A DNA stretch of 64,000 bases from Azolla pinnata (Eukaryota > Streptophyta > Polypodiopsida > Salviniales > Salviniaceae). Below are positions 12,881 through 24,330 of this stretch, piece by piece (positions within the stretch are counted from its first letter, which is position 1; every line of letters begins with the position of its first letter). Position numbers and translations under genes: made by a program. The notes under the pieces were generated by a model. It searched no databases and was not told the origin of the DNA. It worked only from the letters and a program-made list of their open reading frames with translations. Location of the stretch: contig JBBBWG010012001.1 of NCBI GenBank assembly GCA_037176905.1, forward strand, positions 23,091 to 87,090, given 5' to 3'.

Positions 12881-13185
12881 ATGGTATATGCTCGTCGCCC
12901 TGATTAGACGGACGGTTTTCCTTTCTTCGTCTTCTTCTTTTGAACCATTCCAGTTTAACGCCAGTCTTGTGGGAGCATCTACATCTTCTCCATGACGCAG
13001 TCCCATCCAATATATGTTCTTTCCCTTGATTGGACAGGTTGCTTTCTTTCTTGGTCTTCTTCTTCTTCTTCTTCTTCTTCTGCTTCTGTTTCTGTTTCTG
13101 TTTCTTCTTCTTCTTCTTCTTCTTCTTCTATTGAACCATTCCGATTAAACACCAGTCTTTTGGGGAGCTTCTGTAGCTTCTCGAA
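12881..13185. repeat. imperfect tandem duplication expanded by CTT triplets
   Basis: The segments 12881-12992 and about 13009-13185 share ordered landmarks: a TATATG start, TGATTrGACrG, TTTCYTTCTT, TTGAACCATTCC, CCAGTCTT and CTTCTC. The second copy is longer because of CTT/CTG/TTT triplet runs at 13060-13130. Confidence 0.6.
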
Positions 13186-15068
13186 GGCATCTCCGACCGC
13201 AATGGCTGCGAAAGTACATACGGGGAAATGGGTGGTTCTCTGATAATGCGGATGGGCGGACATGCAACAGACAAAAGGAAAGACGGTGGCTTTTGACTTT
13301 TGCGCACTGTTGAGCTCATGCGATCTTGACCCTCTTCGCTATGTAATCGTCACATTGTACTACTACTAAAGAAGAATCATAATGTATGGATGAAGAGAAC
13401 CAACACGTTGATGAAACGATAGATAATATACAAACAACAACAATAGTAGCAGCAACAGCAACAACAACAACAACATGTCAAGCAATTCAATGAACAACTT
13501 CATTCCATCGCCACCAAAGGCCGATCAGCTAGGTCAAATACGGCGCATTCATACCATCGGCGTCGCGATGGAATCCAACGAGTAACCGAGGAGACGTGGC
13601 GCCTTCGATCTTTTCTTCGTAGCATTGACATCTGGGGGGCCGATGCATTCACTTCTGGAAATTCGGAAAGCCCCGTATGCATGCATGCATGCATCGGGCT
13701 CCGCAAAACAAGGCGATCCCATTCCGATCGATCCCATCCGAGCGGAAGGATCGATGCAATGCAATAAATCCGGGGCCGAATGCGCTAAGCCGTGAGGCTG
13801 CTTGCCACTTGTGATTTTGCTATGCAAATGCCAATGCAATGCAATGCATGGGTTTGACTTTTGGTTGACATGGATGGATGAATAGCCTCCCCCTTCCCAA
13901 TCTCAATAAATCTGTCTGGGCCATTCATTGAATTCCAACATGTGGAACTACCATCTGGATCATTTTCCACCCTTAGACTTCATCTTTCTGCCATTGCTCC
14001 ATTCATCATCTTCTTCTTCTTCTTCTTCTTCTTCATCTTCTTCTTCTTGTGTTTGAGTAAAAATTGGACACATTTGGAGTAAAAAGTGGGGCAGCAAAAG
14101 ACAATGGAGTGAACCAATGTCAAAATATTGAATTGAGCTGAGCTGAATTGAATTGAATTTTACTCTTGTGGAGCTTTTGACCCCTGCCCAGCTTAGGCAT
14201 GCTACAGCTTCACAGATATTTTTGTTTTTGGGGGGGGGCCACACTAGACACAAACAACATACATACAAACATTGATGGTAATAACTATGGATAGATCTTT
14301 CCTTCCTTTGTTTTGCTTTCTCTTTTCTCTTCTCTTCTCTTCTTTTCTTTTCTTTTTACATAGCCAGCAGGGGCAAAATGTTTTCAGGATGGATATGCAT
14401 TCATTCAGTCAATTCATTCAATTCAATTCAATTCATTTCATTTCATTTCATCTCATTTCATTTCATTCATTCACTCAATTCATTTCATTCACACTGCCAA
14501 CAAGCTCGAGGCGATCGCCCGCAGGTGGCGGTGGTGCGATCGAGCCACGTAACGCGGAGCTCCGATTCTCTGGTGCCCACAAAAGATGGGATAGATTTTA
14601 AAAGGGAGAATCTTAGCTGTATGCACTGCACTGCATTTGCAATTGCATTATTTATGCTCGACTTTTCGGGGGCTCGTACGGGGAAGGGAGGGGGAAATTT
14701 TCATCAGGCTTTGTTTGCGTTCCTTCGCGGATCGATCGCCCCTCTTTAATCGAGGCATCGGGCAGGGCGGCTTTCCGCTGGAATCGTCGATCTGATCTGA
14801 TCTGATCGATCGATCCCAATCCGATCTGATCGATCGATTCATTACTACTAGTAGAATGATTCTTCTTTTCTTCCTTCCTTCCTTCCTTCCTTCCTTCCTT
14901 CCTTCCTTCCTTCTCCTCCTTCTTATCATCGATCGTTCGATCGGTCGGTCGCAGGGTTTGTTTTCCGTGGCCACGAGAAATTCGTGTGGGCCGATGAGCT
15001 GTCAAGGGTTTTTTCGGGCTTTTTCGGGCTTTTGAGCTGCAATGTTGTTTTCTGGGGGCTAGAAACCC

Positions 15069-15109
<41 letters not shown>

Positions 15110-16284
15110 GCATCAGCATCATCATCATCATCGTCATCAGCATCAGCATCAGCATCATCTCTCTTGGATATGTACCCGAGTGTACCGTCCAAACGACGCG
15201 TATTTTACGTACATGCTCCCCGCTGGATTCATCTCCGCCACGTTGGCCAGGGCATCCAGAATATTCCCTTCCCTGTACATCTCGATATTATGTCCTCAGA
15301 AGAAGAATGAAGAAGAAGAATGAAAGAAGGAAAGAAGGGAAAGAGAGAGAGAGAGAGAGGGAGAGAGAGAAGATTTATGTCATTTTGTATTGCAGCACCT
15401 TAGAAGGTTTGGCCCTTATCATATCGCTACTTTTGAAGTAATTTTGATGACGAGGTTATTTTTTGCATTTGTCATGCCGTTTTAATACGGACGTACATTC
15501 ACGGGAAGAAAAAGAAAGAAAGGGATTCGATTATTTATCGTCTTCGAAGGTCAAATACGACCTCCGAGACCCAAAAACAAATATACATTCTGTGCTGATG
15601 GTGATACATTTGGCTGTGAAGCAGCAACTCTCGATGTTCAGGGACCGCGAACGGCTGGGATCAGACAGACGGGGTCCTCCGTAAACAAGCAAAGCAAACA
15701 AACAAACAAATGGAGTAAAAGGACTCGCTAACTAACTAGCTAGCTAAATCGGTAAGTAAACAAGCAAACAAATAAACAAAAATATCTCTTGCTTGTGAAC
15801 CTTCTTGGATAAGTTTTTTTGTTGCTGTATAAATGAGTATTCCTTTTTTTTTTTTACACAGTGTTGTTTTATATTAATACAAGGTTGAATCTTTTTCTTT
15901 TTTTTTTCTGGAAAGAAAGAAAGAAAGAAAGAAAGAAAGAAAAAGAGGGGAATGGACACCAAACACACTGTGCTCGCGTAATCCCGAGCACCTGCGCCGC
16001 TCCCTATATAACACACGAGTGCGTATTCTCGACTGACTCAACAACATACTACTACTACTACTACTACTACTTGTGCTACTACTATACAACTACTATACAG
16101 CTACTATACAACAACAACTACTACTCCTCACTCTGGCACTTCAATTTGCACCAACAAATCCATTCATTCCGAGATCTTCTTCTTCGCGCCCAGCGCCGAC
16201 GTCTCACCCTGACTGACCGCGTTAACGAAAACCTGAGAATCCGATCGACCGAACGACCGCCCGCCGCCGCCGCCCGACGGACAA

Positions 16285-18437
16285 ATGGCGGATTCCAAAC
16301 AGGTTTTGCCCTAAATCCCTAAAAATTCTCTCTATCTCTGATCTCTCCACATATCTTGGCTGCAAACCTTATACTACTTACTACGCGCTTTCATTCGATC
16401 GATCGGGCCTAGCAAAGCCAAGTCGCTACCTCGCTCGGCTCTATAGAACACTATTCTTCTTCTTCTTCTTCTTCTTCTTCTTATTATTATTATTATATAT
16501 AGCGGCGATCGCAGCTCTCTCTCTCTTCGCGACCGCGAGAATCGAGATTTAGCTCCGCCATTCCCTCGGCTGAATTGCACGTAGCGAGAAGATTAAGGAA
16601 CCCGATCGCTCGCTCGGGCAAAAATGCCGATCGATAATTTTGTCATTCTTGTTCTTTTGGGAGGAACGATGGAAGGCGCTTTGTGTGATCGATTGGGGCT
16701 AGGATTGTGTGTTTTTTGCGCTTTGTGTGATCGATTGGGGCTAGGATCGTGTGTCTTTTGCGCTTTGTGTGATCGATTGGGGCTAGGATTGTGTGTTTTT
16801 GCGGTGACGCGTTTGGTTCCGATTTTTGTGGGTGGGTGTGTGCAGAGTCTAGAGGCATGGCTGTATGATCCGGAGGCCGAGGAGAAGCTGGACCCGAGAA
16901 GCGAGGGCCGGGTGTGCCCGAATCGCCGCGTTCCCGCGCAAGTGCTCGAAGGTAACTAGAACTTAACCAACTTAACCAACTTAACTAACTTAACCAACTT
17001 AACTAACTTAGCTGACTAATTAATTACCAAAGCAAACGACAAGCGAGATCCCGAGATTTTAACCGCCGCGGATTGTGTGCGCAGAGCTCGGCGTTTTGTG
17101 CTGGAAGGTGGACGCGGACAACTACGAGTCCGACCCCATCCTGGAAGCCGTCAAGAAGGAGCGCAACTACACGTCGTGGGTAAGCGAATGAAAAACCCTA
17201 AAACCCCTAAAACCCCCTAAAACCCCTAAAAACCCTAAAAACCCCTAAAACCCTAAACCCTAATGCGCTCGTCGTATTCTACGCCCCCAAAACCCTAAAC
17301 TCTCGATTTGGGATCGATCGATTCGTTGCAAACGGCAGCACACGATCACGGTCGCGCCCGGCGAGCTCGACAACTACGACGCGAAGCTCGCGCGCTTCTA
17401 CACCGAGCACCTCCACCCGTACGACGAGAGCCGCCTCATCCTCGACGGAAGCGGTAAGTTCTTCTCGCTAGAACCGATCCCCGATTCCCCGCCGCGATCA
17501 TTCGTTGCCCGTCGTCCGCTTTCACACTGACGCAGCTCGATCGGGCCTCCTTCGCCTCGTCGCAGGGCTGTGGGACATCCGCGGATACGACGGCGAATGG
17601 ATCCGCTTCCGCGTCACCAAAGGCGACATGATCGTGCTCCCGCCCGGCATGTACCACCGCTTCACCGTCGATACCAACAACTACATCAAGGTTCGTATAT
17701 TTATTCGTTCATCGATCGCTCATCCGATTCATTCATTCATCGATCGATCGATCATCCGATTCGTTCATTCATTCATTCATCGATCGATCATCCGATTCGT
17801 TCGTTCGTTCGTTCGTTCGTTCGTTCATCGATCGATCATCCGATTCATTCATTCATTCATTCATTCATCGATCGATCGATCATCCGATTCATTCTTATAT
17901 TCATCAATTGATCATCCGATTCATTCATTTATTCATTCATTCGTCAATCGATCATCGCTTCATTCATTCATGCATTCATTCATGCATTCATTCTTCAATC
18001 GATCATCGATTCATTCAATTGTTCCTCCTTTTGTGATCGATCGATCTCCCCCATGGGCACATAACCTCACAAGAGACCAGCCCCCTGAACTCGACGATAA
18101 AAAATTCACCCGTGTTTGGGTTCGTGCTGTTGTTGCACAGGCGTTGCTGTTGTTCACCGAGGTCCCCGAGCGCATCGACATGATCAAGCCCGAAGCCGAT
18201 CAATCGCTAGCAAGGTGACTAACTACTCCTCCATAATCACCACCACCACCACCATCATCCTTTCTCGATCACCCTAACATTTGTTTCGGATCGCGGATCG
18301 CGTGTTCCGAAGCCTCTTAAGATCCTTTGCTCGCTCTTTCCAGGAGCGAATACATTCGCAATGTCTTGATGAAGCAGAAGAAGAAGGAGGAGAGATCATG
18401 CGACGACGACGACGATGCAGCGACGATGCCGTCGTGA
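16285..18437 (+). CDS. acireductone dioxygenase-like cupin (methionine salvage)
   Basis: Seven exons: 16285-16302, 16846-16951, 17085-17179, 17339-17453, 17566-17690, 18141-18214 and 18344-18437, giving 208 aa (family about 180-200). ARD oxidises acireductone to the 2-oxo acid precursor of methionine, or to an off-pathway product, depending on the bound metal (Fe or Ni). The cupin core is clear: a ...NYESD... N-terminal part, EHLHPYDE supplying His-His-Glu, ILDGSGLWDIRG, and GMYHRFT supplying the fourth His. The usual plant segment around EPVWTPFNRP is absent; the sequence reads [11 protein letters not shown], followed by an added Lys-rich and then Asp-rich tail (DDDDD). The first coding exon is only 18 nt. 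Exons are GC-rich; introns hold repeats. Catalysis is plausible from the ligands, but this is a divergent member. Confidence 0.88.
16676..16802 (+). repeat. three tandem 42-bp units in ARD intron 1
   Basis: Copies start at 16676, 16718 and 16760 and differ at only a few bases. The unit contains GTGTGATCGATTGGGGCTAG. As 42 is a multiple of 3, the reading frame stays open across all copies and continues into ARD exon 2. Confidence 0.9.
17191..17264 (+). repeat. telomere-like C-rich repeat in ARD intron 3
   Basis: Degenerate units of CCCTAAA with variable A and C runs begin just inside the intron and end in two perfect plant-type units (ACCCTAAACCCTAA). Confidence 0.9.
17700..18010 (+). repeat. 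ATTC/ATCG tetranucleotide array in ARD intron 5
   Basis: Runs of ATTC and GTTC alternate with ATCGATCGATC and CATCCGATTC blocks. The array fills most of the 450-bp intron between exons 17566-17690 and 18141-18214. The long ORF through it is a repeat artefact flanked by real exon sequence. Confidence 0.85.
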
Positions 18438-20334
18438 GGAAATGGATGCACGCAGGCGGACATCGTGCTCTCGCGACATTTTCCATTACTTCGACGCGTT
18501 CTAAGAAGACACAATGAGCCCATTTCCGACGAGAATCCGCACCCCTTTTGCCCCCTCGATTGCGGGAACGAACATAATATAAATATACATCTGAAAGAAG
18601 AGATCATATGAGGGGGGGGGGCAACGGGGCGGTGGTGCTTAAGTTGCCCGCGAATTTGTGTTTGTACGAGCCAACATCGTTCGTATTGTGTATGTATACA
18701 ATAGGCCCATTTTTGCGCTCATTCGCATCATGCACACCATCCTTCTTCTTCTTCTTTCTTCTTCTGAATCTTCTTCTTTGGTGTGTGTGCCTTGTGAATG
18801 ATTGTTTGCCAATCCAACAATGACCTTGGCTATATATGTAATTGTAATTGTAATTGTAATTTGTAATTGTAGAAGCCTAATTTTACATACTTGATCAAGG
18901 TTATGCTATCATTCATTCTACGCACGTGTAACAAGATGTACATGTATCTGTTAGATTCCTTCTCCCCCTTTAACCTCCGATCGATCCTTCCTTTAGGGCG
19001 GTGAACCAACCTTGGATTTCTTTCATTACACGTCGTTGAAACTTGGGCGCTCGGATTCGATTCTTTGGGAAACCGCCGTCTTTGCGACGACGATGACGAT
19101 GATGATGACGATGGCGATGGCGATGACGATGGCGATGATGGATGATGTGGTTGGTGCAAATGCATTTTTCGCAAAACGAGTGCTCGCTGACGTCGAAATG
19201 GAATACGATCGGCGCGCTTGCAAAAGAGCAATCCCAATGAAGATTGTTGAGCATTACGACGATATTCCGAATCCATAATCAAATAGTGGTTAGGATGCAT
19301 GCATTAAAGCCATGGACGATGAAATGGAGATCTACCCACGATCATCACCACCACCACCACCATCATCACCATCACCATCATCATCATCATCAAGCGGCTT
19401 GTAAGCTTACGCGATCCGAAGTGCGCAAAACCCAACAAGCGTTGGCGATCGAACATTTTTATCGTCGATTGCCACCGCCGCCAATGTGTTGACTTGACTC
19501 GATCGCGATTCCGCAAGTCAATCGATCGGGCCCGGCTTCGGTACGTCTTTGCAAAGTCGAGGTTAGCCCTACCTACATCTGTTGACTTTCGGGGCGGCGG
19601 CTGACATCTATCTAATGAGAGCATTTGAGGCATCGGTTCCTCGGGGCGACGGATATACGCGCAATCGACGTAAAGATCGTGACGTGGCCTGAATTCGAGC
19701 TGATGATGTTTTGTGGCACATGAAGAAGAAGAGGATAAGGTTCATTGTATCATCACATAAAGAGAAAGGGAAGATGAATACTATGGTATATACTCCTCTT
19801 CCATGGCAAAGAAGAAAAGAAAGGGGAAAGAAAGAAAGAAAAGAAAACCAACTGCCATGGCTCCATTTCTAGATGCTTCAGTCGCGTGGTGAGCTTCGAT
19901 TCGATTTCGATGCATCGTCGCAATCGGGGCATTGCAATCGCTTTGATGTTTGGGCAGTTAAGTTCGGCGGGAAATGTGTGGTCGACTGTAGCCGCCATCA
20001 ACCGTTCATTCGTTCGTTCATTCATTCATTCATTCATTCATTCCAAGATCGATGATTTTGTAAACAACGAGCCGACGGAAGGAAATATGCTTTTGTTCTG
20101 ATGTGTTTTGTTGTTTATCTAGTTTTCTTTTTGTTATATGTTGTTTCTGGTCCATGCCTTAAAAGCGGGAATGTTCTGGTGCATGAAGTGGGATCAGTCT
20201 CATTCTTTCTGTTCTTCTGATTCGATGTAGGGTTTCGGGCGGGTTTATTGTTCTTTTTTCTGTTTTTGGGTTCATACTAGAATCTGTTAATGTCGGAGAA
20301 GAAAAAAAAGCTCCGCGCAAAGCTTCCATGTCTA

Positions 20335-20434
20335 CAACAGAGCCTGTAAACGCTACAGCTCAACGATGATTGCGAGAGAGCCAACAACAGACCCTGTAAA
20401 CGCTACAGCTCAACGATGATTGTGAGAGAGCCAG
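20335..20434 (+). repeat. two-copy 50-bp direct repeat
   Basis: Copies 20335-20384 and 20385-20434 share CTGTAAACGCTACAGCTCAA and the following ACGATGATTG. They differ at a few positions only, so the duplication is recent. Confidence 0.9.
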
Positions 20435-20466
20435 CTACTTGGGTCTGGGCCGGATGAGATCAATTT

Positions 20467-20554
20467 AGCTCAGCTCAACTTTGTTCTGTTCTTTTTGATT
20501 GCAGTTCTGTGCCGTAACAGAACATAACATAACAGAACAGAACTGAGCTGAGCT
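20467..20554. repeat. imperfect inverted repeat of AGCTC/GTTCT motifs
   Basis: The left arm, 20467-20491 (AGCTCAGCTCAAC then GTTCTGTTC), pairs with the right arm, 20531-20554 (AACAGAACTGAGCTGAGCT). The loop is about 40 nt. The motif AACAGA and GAGCTGAGC continue degenerately to about 20640. It lies 320-400 bp upstream of the hydrolase start. Confidence 0.65.
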
Positions 20555-20871
20555 GAGCTGAAATCGAGCTGAGCAGAACAGAGTGGGATCGAAGCGAGCA
20601 GAGCAGCGGCCGAATCGAATCGAATCGAGCAGAACAGAAAAACGGAATCCAATGCAGCAAAAAAACCAGCGCGGAGCAGAAGAGATCGAAACAAGACAGA
20701 AAACGGAAGCGAGGAAAAACCGACGCAGAACCACGGAAACGGTAGAACGGGTCCGATGCGAGAATTTGCGGTTTTCCCGGGATCCGACGGTTGGTAGTTG
20801 GAAGTTGTTGCTTCCGGTCACAAGATTTCAGTCTTGTTCAGTCTCGCTCTCTCTTGTACCTGCGGGAAGAT

Positions 20872-23334
20872 ATGGCACAAGGAGAAGGAGACGAGCGCTC
20901 GAAACGAGCTCGGCCGCAGCCTCCGCAGCAGCCGGGCTTGCCCCCCCCTCTCCTCCTCTTTGCTCACGGCGCTGGAGCCCCTTCTGCTTCGCCTTGGATG
21001 CAGAGGTACGAGATTGCCCTTTCTTAACACGCACGGCTATGGCGCCTTCCTGCTTTCCAATCTCCGGGTTTCAGAGGAAACCCCAGAGATGTGTTTATTC
21101 GTTTGCTTTGTGGGCTCTGTGTGCAGGGCACCGTGTGCTGCTCTTTTGCGGAAGAACTCTGTGTCTGTTTCCGCGCACTCGTGTAATGCAGATGTGTTTT
21201 GTATCGCACGCAAAGGCGATGTGTGTCCGTATGAATGTGTTCGCTGCATCGGTCTATGAATGTGTTCGCTGCATCGGTGTATGAATGTTGTCGGCTGTGT
21301 GTCTGTCTATCAATGCGTTCGCTGCATCTGTAAGCATGAAGTGTTCGATGCGCATGTGTATGAATGCGTCCGTGTGTACTTCTTTGTATGTGAATTTGTG
21401 TATGTTTGCGAATGTGTTCAAAATCTGCGTATGCGTGTTTATCTTGCGATTTCGAATGTGTAATGCATGCGTGGTTTCTATTGGGAAGTGCAATGTGTCT
21501 GTAATGTGTATTTCTACACGGCACGTGTAATGTGGCTTGTATATGGTATGTGTGTGCATGCATATGTTCCTGGGCATGGGTGTGAGGATTTGCATCTTTT
21601 CCTTTCGCTTCTGGCATGTGATTCATATGTGCCTCAATGTGCAATATGCATCGATACATGTATTTGCATATTTTCTATGTATGTCTACAAGTGTGCTTAC
21701 CTGTAGCCGGACACAGAGTGAGATGAGAGTCCTCCTGCAGATGGAAAAGGCTTCTTGCTGCTGGAACAGATGCAGTTGAAGTTGTTACCTTCGATTATCC
21801 ATGTATACTCAAAACATATCCCTTTGTCGCCGCGTATATACGATTACACTGTTTTCTATTGCTCGATTTGACAAACCTTTTTGTTTTTGTCCAAAATTAA
21901 GATTGTGCAGGAGGGAAGAAAGGAGCTCCTCCGAAAGCTGAGAAGCTGATTAGTCCGCATTTAGAAGAGGTTAAGAGAGCTCAAGCTAAGCATCCCGGTC
22001 ATCCTCTGGTACTTGTTGGCAAATCAATGGGTTCAAGGTACTGGTCTTCTCTTTCTTATTTCATTTCCATAGACCAATGCCCGACTCTTTTAAGCTGGGA
22101 GACACGTCGTATTCAACGTGCACCCAAGCATCAGAAGATGTTGACATACTTCTAAGATAGAAATTGAAAGAGCACTAAATGGAGAAACATTCCATTGATT
22201 CATTGCGTCCATGGCATGACAAATTATTAAAACAACAAAATACCCTAAACCTTCTGGATAACGTCACTAGGATGGTAAGTGTTTAGAAACTTGCTGTATG
22301 GATATGCTTTACTATGCATTGTTTGTTTCAGAGTAAGCTGTATGGTTGCTGCACAGGAAGGGGTTCAAGTTTCTGCAGTAGTATGTTTGGGTTACCCTCT
22401 GAAGGTAACCATACGAAATTTCAACGTTTTAGGTATACATACATGTGCATAGTCTCTCTTTTTTATTACACGGGTATTGGACCAAGTGGAATTGAGCATT
22501 TGATATGACAGGAGTGCCTGCATGGAGTTTATCCATACAAAGCATTCGTTAATCAGATGCAAGTTGTGTTTCATATGTATGAAATTCAAATATTGTGGAT
22601 GAATATAGCTCTGGTTTACATGCAACCGTTTTATGCAATTATGTATGCATAGGCGTGATTCATAACCAACGAAATCCAACGTGAATGTGTCCAAGCAGCA
22701 AAATTGAAACAATCTCGTCATATTCGGATGTGTTGGAGTTCCAATTTTAATTTTCCGAAAGATATGCGATAATAAACAAAAGAAAACATGACGTACCAGG
22801 ATTAGCCCAAGATTATGTATGATAAGATGACAAAGTCCTGTGAAAACAGTCATAATTTAATGTTTTAATTTAACTTATGTATCTTCTGTTGCAGGGCACA
22901 AGAGGAGCATTGAGAGATGATACTCTTCTCAATCTATGTATCCCAGTCATATTTGTGCAAGTAAGTTTACATTATTAAGCTTAAATTTCTTGCTTTTAGA
23001 TGTGCTGTCAATAGCGTTCGGTAGTTCTACTGTTACCAATGATTTTGATGGATTTTTCCTCGAGTTTTGACATGCAATCTTCTAGTTCTACTTTATCGAT
23101 AAGTTTGGTGCAATGCAGGGAAGTAAAGACCCGTTATGCCCGTTGGATAAATTAAAAGGAGTGTTGAGTAAGTTGCGCTGTGCCACTAAACTTCATGTCA
23201 TAGAAGGTGGGGATCATTCTTTTAAGGTTGGTAAGCGAGCACTTGAAGAAAGTGGAAAAAGCCAAGAGAAACTAGAAGAAGAGGCGGTTGAGAGCATCCA
23301 GAAGTTTTTGATGGAAGTCTCTGGAGTCAAGTAG
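20872..23334 (+). CDS. KANSL3/TEX30-type alpha/beta hydrolase
   Basis: Six exons: 20872-21005, 21741-21802, 21902-22037, 22332-22404, 22895-22960 and 23119-23334, giving 228 aa. This matches the short plant family related to TEX30/KANSL3 and Arabidopsis At5g41850. After a Pro-rich N-terminus come the oxyanion strand LLLFAHGAGAPSASPWM, a VVTFDYP strand, the nucleophile elbow LVGKSMGSR (GXSXG form), VVCLGYPL, an acid region GSKDPLCPL and the catalytic histidine GGDHSF. The complete Ser-Asp-His set suggests an active hydrolase, but the substrate is unknown for the family. All introns are GT-AG. Intron 1 (735 nt) is rich in TGTGTATGAATG-like repeats. Start 20872 is the only ATG preceding the Pro-rich lead. 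Confidence 0.93.
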
Positions 23335-24330
23335 AGCAAACCTGTTAAAAGGTGGCCGTGTACAAGGTGAATATGACAAGGAATTAGTACCTCAGGTTTG
23401 GGCTTTGGGCTCTTCTATTGAAGTTACCTAACCTTTCAAATGATGATGATCTATCGAAGCGAATATATCCACGAATATGTACAGAGCTTTGGGTTTTGGG
23501 GCTTTTTGTTGAAGTTATAATGTAGTCTTTGTAAGCGATTAGCATATTAGATCTAGGCTTAAGATTTTCTTGCACTCTGTAAATCAATATTTCTGTTTGA
23601 TTTTGGAAGTTCAAATTTTGTCACAATGGTACAGTAGATCTTTTAATTTCGAACCTTTGGAAATGGTGTATTATGTTTTTTGATCTTGTGAACTTTGGAA
23701 TGAAATCTTCGTGCCACTTTCCTATGTGGTGTTGACATGACAATGAAAAACTGTTTCTGGTTTCCAATGTGATAGTCACATGACAATGGAATTTCTTTTG
23801 TTATATCTTTGTATCAATCACTATAGCCATCCAAAGCTTTTGAATCACCAGTGGCTCAGTGCAAGTCCGAACAGTTAGGCAAAATATCAAAGTGAGGTCA
23901 TCGAGAAGACCAGCATTTCAAAATAGTATATCATCTTAAGCTATACCTGTGAAAAGATGCATTGAAGAGCACTACAAATGACTGACATTGGAATTTTATA
24001 ATTCTTTACAAAATCTTGTAGACAGACACTCGCAAAGCTTTACACATGACTGAGCAGAGCAAATTAAATCTGATCTTGTATTGACAAAAAGCATAAATTT
24101 GCTTGCCGATTGATCAGCTCAATAGTCTGGTATACAAATAAGTTTCTCATAAGTTACTTATATCATGGGCTCCAACCAAATTCCAATCATATCAAATGAG
24201 CATTACACATGATGCAGTTAGTGATGAACCACTACTGTTCGTTATACATCTGAAGTAACTCCTGAAGTAGAGATCCGGAATTCTATCTAAAATCCTAATA
24301 TTTGTGTTAGTAAACCTGACCACAGTCGTT
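23335..24330. other. intergenic, convergent 3' ends
   Basis: This spacer of about 1 kb lies between the hydrolase (+) and ARP7 (-) stop codons. It is AT-rich and I see no gene or repeat in it. The two 3' UTRs must lie here. Confidence 0.5.

Larger units (their letters stand above)
11394..16284. other. gene-poor spacer rich in simple repeats
   Basis: This spacer of about 4.9 kb lies between the 5' ends of the EHD gene (-) and the ARD gene (+), so both promoters are in it. I see no exon or RNA gene. The contents are microsatellites: (CA)n, TGR trinucleotides, (CTT)n at 13060-13130 and 14011-14048, ATTCA/TTTCA tracts at 14400-14495, (CTTC)n at 14868-14912, (CAT)n at 15070-15157, (GA)n near 15341-15370, (GAAA)n at 15913-15942 and (TAC)n near 16047-16085. 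There is one sequence gap. Long ORFs here are all low-complexity artefacts. Confidence 0.6.
18438..20871. other. intergenic with small repeats
   Basis: This spacer of about 2.4 kb lies between two same-strand genes. No exon was recognised. It holds a TTGTAA minisatellite (18837-18873), GAT/CAT triplet runs (19090-19145, 19340-19392), ATTC at 20005-20042, a 50-bp direct repeat and an inverted repeat near 20467-20554. The promoter and leader of the hydrolase gene lie at its right end. Confidence 0.5.

Noticed and set aside
15861-16322. 153-codon ORF reaching the ARD start
   Set aside because: Made of GAAA and TAC repeats in a different frame from the ARD start; no domain.
17505-18218. 237-codon ORF containing ARD sequence
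   Set aside because: Its middle is the intron 5 ATTC/ATCG repeat; only the ends are exons and they join by a GT-AG intron.
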